From Paenibacillus cymbidii (GTDB lineage: Bacteria > Bacillota > Bacilli > Paenibacillales > NBRC-103111), in assembly GCF_004764705.1 (NCBI RefSeq), contig NZ_SHLX01000001.1:310001-374000 (forward strand): 64,000 nucleotides of DNA, read 5' to 3'. Below, piece by piece: positions 16,963-25,276 of this stretch. Position numbers and translations under genes: made by a program. Below the pieces are notes generated by a model. It searched no databases. It worked only from the letters and a program-made list of their open reading frames with translations, and was not told the origin of the DNA. The first letter of the stretch is position 1. Every line of letters starts with the position of its first letter.

Positions 16963-18453
16963 ATGATCGTGACGAGGAAAAAAAGCTTTTTGGCGCTTTT
17001 TTCGATATTGGGCTTGTCTCTGATTTTGCTCTCGCAATGCACCGGATCGGGCAGCCAGCAAGTAGCGGGTGACGGCGAGGACAAAACGGCAGGCACGCAG
17101 AAGACGAACGAACGCTCGCCGGGCAGCACCGGCCAGTCGCTGACGATCGCCGTTTCGATGGCGGCGGACGAATTCGCCACGCTGCAGAGGCTGTCGGATA
17201 AATATATGGAAACGCACACGGACATCACCGTTCAAATGAACAATCTGCCGGCGAAGGAAGCGTACGCGCGGCTGAAGAAGGCGAGCCAACTCGGCGAGGC
17301 GCCCGACCTGATGCTGCTCGACAACGCGTGGATCAGCGAGTTTGCGGCGCTCGGGTTCCTGCAGCCCGTAGACGAATATTATACCGGCGAAAAATCGTCG
17401 CAGCGCATCGAAAAAGTGATGAATCAGGTGAAATGGAACGGTTATATGTGGGGGGTGCCGAAGGATGTCGACCCATACATACTCGTTTGGAACAAGAAGG
17501 CGGCCGAAGAGCTGAAGACGGACAGCGGTCCGGCAACGGCGGAGGAGATGCTGAGCTGGAACAAGCGCTGGATGAAGCCGGAGCAGGGAACGTACGGGAT
17601 TTACGTCGATCCGACCGATCCGAACGCCATGCTGGCGCTGCTGTCGGCGCTCGGCGGCACGATGGGCGAAGCGGCGATGCCGACGATGAAGGCGGGCGAA
17701 GCGGCTTCGGTCAAGACGATGGAGTCGTTCTTCGAGCCTCAGGATGCGGCCTGGGACGCCAAGCAGTATGCGCTGAATTATCCCGCGCTTCAAGCGGCTC
17801 CACAGGCAGCGAACGGACCGGTGTGGCAGCCATGGGATTTGCTCGCGACGGGCAAAATGGCCGCGATGGTGACGACCATTTCCGAGTACGGCCGCCACAA
17901 GAACGTCGGCGTGGCGATCGCGTCTCTGCCGCAAGGCGGAGGACCGCTGAAAGGCGTCTGGCTAGGCGGCCGCAGCTACTCGATTGCCGCGCGTTCCACG
18001 GACGCCAAGGCGGCGATCGAATGGATCAAGGAAGTGACGTCGCCGGATGCCGAGCTGAAACTCTGGACCGAAACGAAGAAGCTGCCGACGCAACTGTCCG
18101 TGTACAATACGCCGCTCATGCGAGGCGACGAGCATTTCCATTCGTACGATTGGCTAATCAGCAACGGCAAATCGCTGCCGTTCGATACCGAAAACGCGAA
18201 GAAGCTGAGCACCCTGCAATCGGAGCTGGAGCGGCTGCACAAGGGCGAAACGGACGTCAAAACGTTCGGCGAGCGCGCGGCCAAGCTGTGGACGGCGGCA
18301 GTGGACAAAAACACGGCCACGCCTACTCCCGGCGGCAGTTCAGAGCCGTCCGGATCGTCGGCGTCGCCGACGCCTACGCCATCGGCCGGCAGCACGCCGG
18401 GAAAGCTGCCCGGCGTTGGCGCCAGCGCCAGTGCGAAGCCGAGCGTCAAGTAG
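16963..18453 (+). CDS. Family 1 extracellular solute-binding lipoprotein (ABC sugar transporter type), orphan
   Basis: This 496-residue protein resembles sugar-type ABC binding proteins, with SLTIAVSMAADEFATLQRL, PDLMLLDNAWISEFAALGFL, GYMWGVPKDVDPYILVWNK and GVAIASLPQGGGPLKGVWLGG. The signal peptide runs to LILLSQC, a lipobox with an unusual Gln at -1. The C-terminal ~45 residues are a Ser/Thr/Pro/Gly tail, which is atypical for the family. ATG 16963 has AGAGGAGTG upstream. No permease or ATPase gene is adjacent. The TAG stop is followed in the same frame by the Rpn nuclease reading frame. Confidence 0.87.
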   Translation: MIVTRKKSFLALFSILGLSLILLSQCTGSGSQQVAGDGEDKTAGTQKTNERSPGSTGQSLTIAVSMAADEFATLQRLSDKYMETHTDITVQMNNLPAKEAYARLKKASQLGEAPDLMLLDNAWISEFAALGFLQPVDEYYTGEKSSQRIEKVMNQVKWNGYMWGVPKDVDPYILVWNKKAAEELKTDSGPATAEEMLSWNKRWMKPEQGTYGIYVDPTDPNAMLALLSALGGTMGEAAMPTMKAGEAASVKTMESFFEPQDAAWDAKQYALNYPALQAAPQAANGPVWQPWDLLATGKMAAMVTTISEYGRHKNVGVAIASLPQGGGPLKGVWLGGRSYSIAARSTDAKAAIEWIKEVTSPDAELKLWTETKKLPTQLSVYNTPLMRGDEHFHSYDWLISNGKSLPFDTENAKKLSTLQSELERLHKGETDVKTFGERAAKLWTAAVDKNTATPTPGGSSEPSGSSASPTPTPSAGSTPGKLPGVGASASAKPSVK

Positions 18454-18504
18454 CTGTCGGCGAGAGGAAGTTTAAAACCGAAAAACGATTTTGTATTTGG
18501 CAAG

Positions 18505-19308
18505 TTGTTCGGGGAACCCGATTCCCGCGACAGCTTGAAAGCTTTGCTCAACGCGATTCTGCGGCAGGACGGCCGGGAACCGATTGCGGAGATTGTCGTG
18601 ATCGAGAACCGGACGCTGGATCGCTGGCGGCCGGAGGATAAGCTGGGCAGTCTCGATATTTTGGCCGAGCTTGCAAGCGGCGAGCAGGTGAACGTCGAAA
18701 TGCAGGTAGCGAACCCGTACAACATGATTCCGCGGACGATCTTTTATGCAGCTAAGCTATTTACCCGCTCCATCAAAGCGGGCCAGGACTACGAGGTGCT
18801 GCGCAAAACGATCGCGATCAATTTGCTTAATTTCCGGCTGCTCGCATCATCGGATCGTTTTCATCATACGTTTCATTTGCGGGACGACGTGACGCCGCAT
18901 GCGCTGTTGACTGACGTCATGGAGCTGCATTTCATCGAATTTCCGAAGTTTGAACAGACGCCGAAGGACAAGCGCAACCCGCTCCATCGCTGGCTGATGT
19001 TCATGGATGACCAGTTGGGCGAAGACGAGTTGAAGGAGCTGATGGCAATGGACAGCATGATCGAAAAGACGGAAGCGAGGCTGGAGCAACTGAGCGACGA
19101 TCCGCTGGCAAGGGAGCTGGCGGAGGCGCGGGAGCGGGCGATCCGCGATTGGAATTCTTCGATGGCAGGCAGCCGGAAGGAAGGCCGGGAGGAAGGCAAA
19201 ACGGAAATCGCCGTCAAGCTGCTGAAAAGCGGGATGAACCACGATTTTGTGGCGGAGATGACCGGATTGACGCTGGAGCAAATCGGCCGTTTGGATGCGG
19301 AGCGGTGA
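18505..19308 (+). CDS. Rpn family PD-(D/E)XK nuclease, no canonical start codon
   Basis: This protein matches the Rpn/PDDEXK group (recombination-promoting nucleases, often annotated as putative transposases): D51 in LGSLDILAEL and E65/Q67 in VNVEMQV form the nuclease core, and the C-terminus has the typical RKEGREEGKTEIAVKLLKSGM tail. The listed TTG (18505) is the first standard start, but the family N-terminal motif LKPKNDFVFGKLFG begins upstream at about 18472 in the same frame. No ATG, GTG or TTG lies between the TAG at 18451-18453 and that motif; GAGAGGAAG is at 18462. Either a rare start (CTG 18454), read-through from the solute-binding protein, or start-codon loss must apply. Confidence 0.8.
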   Translation: MFGEPDSRDSLKALLNAILRQDGREPIAEIVVIENRTLDRWRPEDKLGSLDILAELASGEQVNVEMQVANPYNMIPRTIFYAAKLFTRSIKAGQDYEVLRKTIAINLLNFRLLASSDRFHHTFHLRDDVTPHALLTDVMELHFIEFPKFEQTPKDKRNPLHRWLMFMDDQLGEDELKELMAMDSMIEKTEARLEQLSDDPLARELAEARERAIRDWNSSMAGSRKEGREEGKTEIAVKLLKSGMNHDFVAEMTGLTLEQIGRLDAER

Positions 19309-19339
19309 GCATGAATATATATTTCAATCAAGAGTCAGC

Positions 19340-19380
19340 AACAATAAAACGCCCGACAAGCCGGTCAAGGCTTGTTGGGA
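19340..19380 (-). terminator. Terminator of the coiled-coil protein gene (minus strand)
   Basis: On the minus strand CCCAACAAGCC pairs with GGCTTGTCGGG (19352-19379, one wobble), followed by CGTTTTATTGTT. The hairpin overlaps the stop codon of the minus-strand gene and also faces the Rpn gene from the other side. Confidence 0.75.
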
Positions 19381-20471
19381 GTATTTAGTGTGACGCTTGG
19401 CGTTGGGGTCGGTTTGGGTTTCGAATACTCGATGTCGATCGTCAGCTTGCCGTCCTGCATAGTCACGGCGGTCGCTTTGGCGCCGGCCAAATATTTCTCC
19501 GGATTGAAACCGAGATCGAATTCTTCTTCAAGCGAACGGTTGAACGTATAGTCGAGCGTCAGGTCGTTGAAGCCGAGTTGGTCGACAACGAACTTGAGCC
19601 GGTTCGGCGATTCAATCACTTCGTAATGGCCTTCGATTGCCAGTTTCGTGCCGTTGTCCGCCCCGGAAACGATAAACCGGTTGTGGTCGAAGCGGAACGC
19701 AACATTGTTGAAAATCGCGTTCTGCGAGCGGAAAAAGTCGCCCAACTGCTGATCGGTAATTTGGAAGGTATACTTCGTCAGCGAATTCAGTTTCAAGTAG
19801 TTCAAGACCGGCAAGCTCCCCATCGCTTCCGAAATGCCCTGAAAGTATTTGCGGAACATCGGGACGCCGATCGTTTTCCAATCGTTCGTCAGCTTGTCGA
19901 TCTGCTCCTTCACTTCCGGCTGCGCCGCCAGTTGGGCTTCCAACTCCTGCTGCAACGCGACTTGGCGGTCGCGCTGGGCGATAAATTCGGCTTTGACGCT
20001 CTTCAGCTCGGTTTGCGTGGCGAGCAGTTTCGCCTGCAGTTGCTTCAGCTCCTGATAAGAAGTCTGATAAGCCCCCAACGTGCGCTGGTCGTTTTCGATG
20101 ACCATGCTCATGTACTGGATGACGGCGATCGCGTCGGCAAACGATTTGGAAGAGAAGACGAGCGTCCACATCGACGGGCGGTCGCCCATGTAATAGGCGC
20201 GAAGCACTTTGCCGGCGTGTTCGCGGGTGTCCGCGACCTGAACGTCCTTTTCGGCGATTTGTGTACCGGCGCGATCCAGTTGGGCGGCGACTTGCGTTTC
20301 CTGCTGGGTCAGCCGGTCGATTTCCTGATCGATTTGCGCGAGCGTAAGCCCTTTTTGCAGCAGCTGTTTCGTTTCTTCTAGGGAGGAGTCCGCCGCCCCC
20401 CATGACGCTCCGGCGATTAGAAGCAGGCATGCGGACAGGCAAACGAGCGCAACACGCGCGACTCTTTTCAT
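19365..20471 (-). CDS. Secreted coiled-coil protein with PcsB/CwlO-like N-terminal domain
   Basis: This 368-residue protein has a signal peptide (residues 1 to about 27). A long coiled coil follows (about 30-190), interrupted by AYYMGDRPSMWTLVFSSKSF, which resembles the PcsB_CC domain of peptidoglycan hydrolases such as PcsB and CwlO. The C-terminal half (about 205-350) is a beta-rich domain I do not recognise, and no NlpC/P60 or CHAP catalytic domain is present. It ends in a Pro/Thr-rich tail. It may be a non-catalytic regulator of cell-wall hydrolysis, which is speculative. The neighbouring lipoprotein gene is on the same strand 100 bases upstream. Confidence 0.72.
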   Translation of the reverse strand: MKRVARVALVCLSACLLLIAGASWGAADSSLEETKQLLQKGLTLAQIDQEIDRLTQQETQVAAQLDRAGTQIAEKDVQVADTREHAGKVLRAYYMGDRPSMWTLVFSSKSFADAIAVIQYMSMVIENDQRTLGAYQTSYQELKQLQAKLLATQTELKSVKAEFIAQRDRQVALQQELEAQLAAQPEVKEQIDKLTNDWKTIGVPMFRKYFQGISEAMGSLPVLNYLKLNSLTKYTFQITDQQLGDFFRSQNAIFNNVAFRFDHNRFIVSGADNGTKLAIEGHYEVIESPNRLKFVVDQLGFNDLTLDYTFNRSLEEEFDLGFNPEKYLAGAKATAVTMQDGKLTIDIEYSKPKPTPTPSVTLNTPNKP

Positions 20472-20571
20472 GATCGGCCTGCTCCTTGTATGGAAAATTC
20501 GTCTATGCTAAGCATATGGGACAACAAAAGCGAACATGACTGTCCCGCGAACGGATGATGGCCGGTTGCCG

Positions 20572-21513
20572 TCATTTGGCTTGCGGCTTCAGCGCCTTCA
20601 GCACATCGTCAAACGGTTTCGTCGTTTTCGGGACCTCTTTTTCGAACGCCGGGTTCCGGTTGATTTGATCGTAGTAGGCATGCAGGTTAATTTCGCGCGA
20701 TTGCGGCGTTCCGCCCGCCTGAGCCGTCGAAAAGGCGACCTTCACGAGCAGTTCGCGAATAAAACCGTCCGCATCGATGGTTGCCGCCAGTTGATCGCCC
20801 GCGGCCAATTGCACGTTCGCTTCCGCCTTGAGCTGATCGGCCTGCGCGTTTGTCAGCAGCCCTCCGCTCTTCAGCGAATCGACGAACGCCGGCCACTTGG
20901 CGGAAACGGCCGTCGATACGGCGTCCTTGTTTTTGGCGGTGATGTCGAGCGTTACCCGTTTCGCTTGCGTGCCATCCTTAAGCGTGACCTGTTCCTTCGC
21001 TTCCTTGAACGACTTCGCGTCGATGGCGTCCGCGAGCAGGCGCGAGGCGTCGGCGGCGATTCTCGGCAAGCTTTGCAGCGCGCCCGCCCCCGCGGAGCCA
21101 AGCTGATCGGCCCCAAGGACGTAGTATTCGTCCTTTTTGTTCAACAGCGGTATGTTGACATAAAGCTTGTTGTCCTGAAAAAGGATCGGCAGCTCCAAGG
21201 CGGTCGAACTTCCGGCCGGAGTCGATTTGACGGTCGCTTCGAGGCGCAGCGGCGAATCGCCGGTTACCCCGTTCCATTCCAGCTTGCCGCCGAGAAACAT
21301 GGTCATCAGGCTCGTCGTTACCGCGTTCAGCCCGTTTTGCTGCGGCAGGTTGCCCAGTTTCAACTCGGCATCGCCGGAGAAGCGATAGTTGTTCATTTCC
21401 GCTTGGCGGCCAAGCGCCGACAACACATCCTGCTTGGCGGTTCCATCGCCGTTCCGGCAGCCGGCCAGCAAAGAAACGGCCAAAACGGCGGCAAGCACGA
21501 TCGATTTGTTCAT
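20572..21513 (-). CDS. Uncharacterised lipoprotein (LAGC lipobox)
   Basis: This 313-residue protein has a signal peptide ending in LLAGC (Cys at 19) and a mature part of alternating beta strands and amphipathic helices (NNYRFSGDAELKLGNL, KLEWNGVTGDSPLRLEATV, KLYVNIPLLNKKDEYYVL). The pattern recalls lipoproteins of the LolA/LppX-like or DUF6612 kind that cradle hydrophobic ligands, but I cannot assign a family. It is read on the minus strand upstream of the coiled-coil gene with a 100-base gap and may share its transcript. Confidence 0.7.
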   Translation of the reverse strand: MNKSIVLAAVLAVSLLAGCRNGDGTAKQDVLSALGRQAEMNNYRFSGDAELKLGNLPQQNGLNAVTTSLMTMFLGGKLEWNGVTGDSPLRLEATVKSTPAGSSTALELPILFQDNKLYVNIPLLNKKDEYYVLGADQLGSAGAGALQSLPRIAADASRLLADAIDAKSFKEAKEQVTLKDGTQAKRVTLDITAKNKDAVSTAVSAKWPAFVDSLKSGGLLTNAQADQLKAEANVQLAAGDQLAATIDADGFIRELLVKVAFSTAQAGGTPQSREINLHAYYDQINRNPAFEKEVPKTTKPFDDVLKALKPQAK

Positions 21514-21646
21514 AAGATACTCGAAGCTCCTTTATTGCGTTCCGACATGTCAATGGCGTATGCTCTATTATAACGTGTTCCCCGTTGTTTGTCTTCCGCG
21601 TTTCGACGCGTTTTCAAGCGCGTTTTCATGGGAAAGGGAGGGTACC

Positions 21647-22768
21647 ATGCGCAGTGGGCATGCGGCGGAAGCGCCGCTAACGGCTTTGTTGAAGCGAGAA
21701 ATGGCAGACAGCCCGCGGCAAGCGATACCATTTCGCGACTATATGCAGCGCTGTTTGTACGAGCCGGAGATTGGCTACTACAATCGACCCGCCGTCAAGA
21801 TCGGCAAAGAGGGCGATTTTTATACGAGCGCTTCGGTCGGCGGGGTGATGGGGCTGGCGTTGGCCGCCTGGATCGCCCGGCTGGCCGGCGACGGAAACGA
21901 GCCGCTGTCGCTCGTGGAATGGGGAGGCGGCACCGGCGCGCTGGCGGCACAGACGCTGGATGCGCTGCAAACCGGTTATGGCGATGTGTATGGGCGGCTA
22001 TCGTTTACGGCGATCGAGTCGAGCCCTACGCATCGCAGCGTGATGTTGGCACAGCTTGAGCGCCATGCGGCCAAGCTGCGTTTTGCGGACGGCGGCGAGT
22101 GGCAACGGGAGCGCGACGGCATGCGCACGATCGTATACGCCAACGAATTGCTGGACGCGTTCCCCGTGCATCGCGTCCGCCGCCGCGGCGACACGCTCTG
22201 CGAGCTGTATGTCGGTTGGGACGAAGCGGACGGCCGCTTCGCGGAGCGCGAGTTGCCGTGCGAGGACGAGCGGCTGCCGCGTTATCTCGAGCGTCACGGT
22301 ATCGCGCTGGCCGACGGCCAGACGGCCGACATCAACCTGGCGGCGCCGGCATGGATCGAGGCGGTGCTCGGGCGCATCGCCTGCGGCCATCTCGTGACGA
22401 TCGATTACGGCGATACGGCGGACGAGCTGTACGCGCCGCACCGGATGAACGGCACGCTGCTTTGCTATCGCCGGCATCTGGCGCACGACGATCCTTATGT
22501 TGCGCCTGGTGAACAGGACATGACCGCCCATGTCGATTTTACGGCGTGCGTTGCCGCCGGCATCGACGCCGGCGTTGACGAGTGGACGCTGCAGACGCAG
22601 CGCGCGTTCCTCGAAGGCGGCGGACTGCTCGACTTACTGCGGGATCACGACGGGCGCGACCCGTTCAGCCCGGCGGCGCGGCGCAATCGTGCGATCCGGC
22701 AATTGCTGCTCAGCGACCGGATGAGCGAATCGTTTAAGGTGCTGATTCAAAAGAAGCGGGGGGAATGA
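21647..22768 (+). CDS. MidA/NDUFAF7 family (DUF185) SAM-dependent methyltransferase
   Basis: This 373-residue protein contains the class I methyltransferase glycine motif VEWGGGTGALAAQ and the DUF185 signatures FRDYMQRCLYEPEIGYY, GDFYTSASVG, YANELLDAFPVHRV and LVTIDYGD. Mitochondrial relatives (NDUFAF7) methylate an arginine of a complex I subunit; the bacterial substrate is unknown. ATG 21647 with AAAGGGAGGG sets the start; the ORF extends upstream to 21389 over the promoter region of the divergent lipoprotein gene and is trimmed. Confidence 0.88.
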   Translation: MRSGHAAEAPLTALLKREMADSPRQAIPFRDYMQRCLYEPEIGYYNRPAVKIGKEGDFYTSASVGGVMGLALAAWIARLAGDGNEPLSLVEWGGGTGALAAQTLDALQTGYGDVYGRLSFTAIESSPTHRSVMLAQLERHAAKLRFADGGEWQRERDGMRTIVYANELLDAFPVHRVRRRGDTLCELYVGWDEADGRFAERELPCEDERLPRYLERHGIALADGQTADINLAAPAWIEAVLGRIACGHLVTIDYGDTADELYAPHRMNGTLLCYRRHLAHDDPYVAPGEQDMTAHVDFTACVAAGIDAGVDEWTLQTQRAFLEGGGLLDLLRDHDGRDPFSPAARRNRAIRQLLLSDRMSESFKVLIQKKRGE

Positions 22769-22777
22769 CGCGCTTAT

Positions 22778-22920
22778 GGGTGCGGCGCGACTCATTCTAT
22801 ATAATTTTTCGAACATAATCGTTGGGTTGGGGGCAGGGGCTACTCATTATGGATGATTTTTCGAGCATAAACGATGGATGGGGTGCGGAAGCTACTCATT
22901 CTGTATGATTTTTCGCCTAT
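22778..22920. repeat. Three degenerate direct repeats with a 52-bp period
   Basis: The intergenic DNA contains three units sharing (C/G)nACTCATTnTnnATnATTTTTCG, with the CTCATT core at 22791, 22843 and 22895, exactly 52 bases apart. Between the cores are G-rich segments (GGGTTGGGGGCAGGGG, GGATGGGGTGCGGAAG). No ORF explains it, and its role is unknown. Confidence 0.65.
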
Positions 22921-22936
22921 ATGAATGTTTTAGTAC

Positions 22937-22972
22937 GAAAAAAAGCCGCCCCGACGGAAGTCGGGACGGCTC
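22937..22972 (-). terminator. Terminator of the DUF2626 gene (minus strand)
   Basis: On the minus strand AGCCGTCCCGAC pairs with GTCGGGGCGGCT around a 4-base loop, followed by TTTTTTTCG. Confidence 0.9.
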
Positions 22973-22983
22973 TTCTGTGTTGC

Positions 22984-23217
22984 TTACACGATGTCCATCT
23001 GGAAGAAGGACCAGTACGTGAAGCCGGTAAACGCCAGCAGCATATAACCCCAGAACATCACGATATACGTGCGTTCCGACAATTTCATGTAACCGAGCAG
23101 CCCGAACAGCGCCGTCTGGAAGAAGAATAACAGCGCCATCGGCACAAAGCCGCCCGCAAGCGCCATCAAGCCGATCATTAACGTCCAGAACCCGAGCACG
23201 CGATACATACGCGCCAT
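22984..23217 (-). CDS. DUF2626 family membrane protein (YqgY-like)
   Basis: This 77-residue protein has two to three hydrophobic helices and the family pattern MARMYRVLGFWTLMIG and ERTYIVMFWGYMLLAFTGFT. The YqgY/DUF2626 proteins of Bacillus relatives are of this length and have no assigned function. A well-formed sigma-A promoter lies upstream on the minus strand and a strong terminator downstream, so it is a single-gene unit. Confidence 0.85.
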   Translation of the reverse strand: MARMYRVLGFWTLMIGLMALAGGFVPMALLFFFQTALFGLLGYMKLSERTYIVMFWGYMLLAFTGFTYWSFFQMDIV

Positions 23218-23275
23218 GGCCGTGTCCCCCTCTCTCGAATGTTGCTTTTATCTTCCACCTTGCATTATAACGTTC

Positions 23276-23304
23276 ATTATACCGTCTGGCGAAAGGCATG
23301 TAAA
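23276..23304 (-). promoter_or_regulatory. Sigma-A promoter of the DUF2626 gene
   Basis: On the minus strand TTTACA and TATAAT are separated by exactly 17 bases, and a second TATAAT-like hexamer follows. In the remaining divergent intergenic region (23305-23550) I see no other convincing element or gene. Confidence 0.75.
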
Positions 23305-23550
23305 CGGTGCAACTTGTGACGAAATCGAAAACTTTTCCCGCTCGCTGCCCCTCGCACGCTAGTTTTTCCCGAAACCGGTTCGAACATGTATGAGCGCATG
23401 AAAAAATGGCAATACCGATTAGTAGCCAATATATTCTATGAACTCTAGTATGGGCATAAAAATGAAGAAAAGGCGACCATACACGTACGCGCGCAGGGCG
23501 CCCCATAATCGTATGTCCAACTTTTCCATTATGTAGCGGGAGGTAATGCA

Positions 23551-24204
23551 ATGTCGGCAGTAAGGCAAGACGCTTGGACGGACGATGATGATCTCATTTT
23601 GGCGGAGGTTACGCTTCGGCATATTCGCGATGGGAGCACGCAGTTATCCGCTTTCGAAGAGGTAGGGGAAAGAATAGGGAGAACCGCCGCGGCTTGCGGA
23701 TTCCGCTGGAACAGCTGCGTGCGCAAGCGGTACGAAGCGGCGATTCAGATTGCCAAGGCACAGCGGCAGAAGCGGAGCCAGTTGAAAAAAACGACCGCAT
23801 CGTCAGGCCAAGGCATCGCGTCGGTGGCGACGGTCGATCTCGGCGAGAATGGCGCGTTCCGCGGCGACAGCGTTATGGAAGACGCGCTGTCCATCGACGG
23901 CGTGATCCGGTATTTAAGACAATGGAAAATGACGGTACAAGACTTGTCGCGGCAGTCGCGCAACCTCGAACGGGAACTGACGGAGACGCGCGAGGATCTG
24001 GAGCGGGCACGGCGGGAAAACGAGCGGCTGAGCCGCCAGGTGAACGACGTGGAAACGGACTACCGTGTCGTCAATGACGATTACAAGGCGCTGATTCAAA
24101 TTATGGATCGTGCCCGCAAATTGGCGTTTCTGGTAGAAGAGGATGAGGAAACGCGGTCGCGGTTCAAAATGGATGCGAACGGCAATTTGGAGCGAATCGA
24201 ATAG
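23551..24204 (+). CDS. RsfA/GerR family sporulation transcriptional regulator
   Basis: This 217-residue protein has an N-terminal Myb/SANT-like DNA-binding domain with RQDAWTDDDDLILAEV, RHIRDGSTQLSAFEEVG and RTAAACGFRWNSCVRKRY, which is diagnostic of RsfA-type prespore regulators. A coiled coil follows (about 125-185). Its position before panE-yllA-bshC-mraZ matches B. subtilis ylbO (gerR), a mother-cell regulator of late sporulation genes. Orthology to gerR is inferred from locus, the family from sequence. GGGAGG precedes the ATG, and a terminator follows. Confidence 0.88.
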   Translation: MSAVRQDAWTDDDDLILAEVTLRHIRDGSTQLSAFEEVGERIGRTAAACGFRWNSCVRKRYEAAIQIAKAQRQKRSQLKKTTASSGQGIASVATVDLGENGAFRGDSVMEDALSIDGVIRYLRQWKMTVQDLSRQSRNLERELTETREDLERARRENERLSRQVNDVETDYRVVNDDYKALIQIMDRARKLAFLVEEDEETRSRFKMDANGNLERIE

Positions 24205-24215
24205 CTGCAAAAGGC

Positions 24216-24252
24216 AAAACCCGAGCGCGGAGCGATCCGACTCGGGTTTTTA
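24216..24252 (+). terminator. Terminator after the RsfA/GerR gene
   Basis: AAAACCCGAG pairs with CTCGGGTTTT, then TTAC. An extended -10 (TGTTATAAT, TATAAT at 24268) for panE lies immediately downstream. Confidence 0.85.
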
Positions 24253-24316
24253 CGTTGCGCGGTATGTTATAATGCTTTTTATTGATCCAAACGTTGGCAA
24301 CGGAGGAGGAAGCGGC

Positions 24317-25276
24317 TTGTTCATCCAAATCGTCGGCGGCGGTTCGATCGGCCTGCTGTTTGCCGGCAAGCTGGCGGCAGTGAGCGACGGCTTGCGCTGC
24401 GCGATTGTTGCGCGATCGCGGGAGCAGCGCGATGCGTTGGCGCAAGCCGGCATTACCGTTCAAGGCGGCGGACCCGCCGGACTGGCGGCTCTGACGCCGG
24501 AAGAAGCGGCGGCGCAAGCGGACAAGCCGGACTGGCTGCTGCTGGCCGTTAAACAAGGCGATATCGACGCCGCGTTTGCCGCGTTGATTGGCGGTATGCT
24601 CGGCGCACAGACGCGGGTGCTCTGCCTGCAGAACGGCATCGGCCATCTGGAGCGGTTGTCCGCCAGCGTGCCGCCATCGCGGCTGTACGCCGCTACGACA
24701 ACGGAAGGCGCGCGCCGGCTGTCGGCGACGGAGGTGCGGCATACCGGCAGCGGCGTGACGCTGTTCGGTCGTGCGGCTGCCGAAACGCCGGCTGCGGACG
24801 GGGCGCCACAAGCGGAAGAGGCGGAAAAAAAGCTTGTTTCCGCGCTGCATTCGGCAGGATTCGACGCCGCCGTGTCGAACCCTATTCATGTTATCCTATG
24901 GAATAAATTGCTTGTCAGCGCCGTTATCAATCCGCTTACCGCCATACTCGGCGTCACCAACGGGCAATTGCCGCAACTGCCGCATGCGGAGGAACTGATG
25001 CGAACGCTGCATGCCGAAGCTTCGGCAGTAATGCGGGCTTGCGGCTACGAGCCGGCTCCCGATGCGTGGGAGCGGCTGCTGGACGTATGCCGGCGTACGG
25101 CGGACAACCGTTCGTCGATGCTGCGCGACATAGAGGAAGGAAGAGCGACGGAAATCGATTGGATCGTCGGCGAATTGCTCCGCGAAGCGGAGGCGCGCGG
25201 CGAAGCCGTCCCGGCGCTGCGCACGATATACCGGCTCGTCAAGGCGTTGGAAGCGCGGCCGGCGCCCAGGGAGTGA
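24317..25276 (+). CDS. panE: 2-dehydropantoate 2-reductase
   Basis: This 319-residue enzyme reduces ketopantoate to pantoate with NADPH in coenzyme A synthesis. The Rossmann motif IVGGGSIGLLFAG is at the N-terminus, LQNGIGH and TTTEGARR lie in the active-site region, and the catalytic Lys is in HVILWNKLLVSAVINPLTA. TTG 24317 is preceded by GGAGGAGGAAG; ATG 24272 is in frame but has no binding site and coincides with the promoter. The B. subtilis homologue (ylbQ/panE) is at the same locus. The last codons overlap the end of the repeat element at 25269. Confidence 0.92.
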   Translation: MFIQIVGGGSIGLLFAGKLAAVSDGLRCAIVARSREQRDALAQAGITVQGGGPAGLAALTPEEAAAQADKPDWLLLAVKQGDIDAAFAALIGGMLGAQTRVLCLQNGIGHLERLSASVPPSRLYAATTTEGARRLSATEVRHTGSGVTLFGRAAAETPAADGAPQAEEAEKKLVSALHSAGFDAAVSNPIHVILWNKLLVSAVINPLTAILGVTNGQLPQLPHAEELMRTLHAEASAVMRACGYEPAPDAWERLLDVCRRTADNRSSMLRDIEEGRATEIDWIVGELLREAEARGEAVPALRTIYRLVKALEARPAPRE

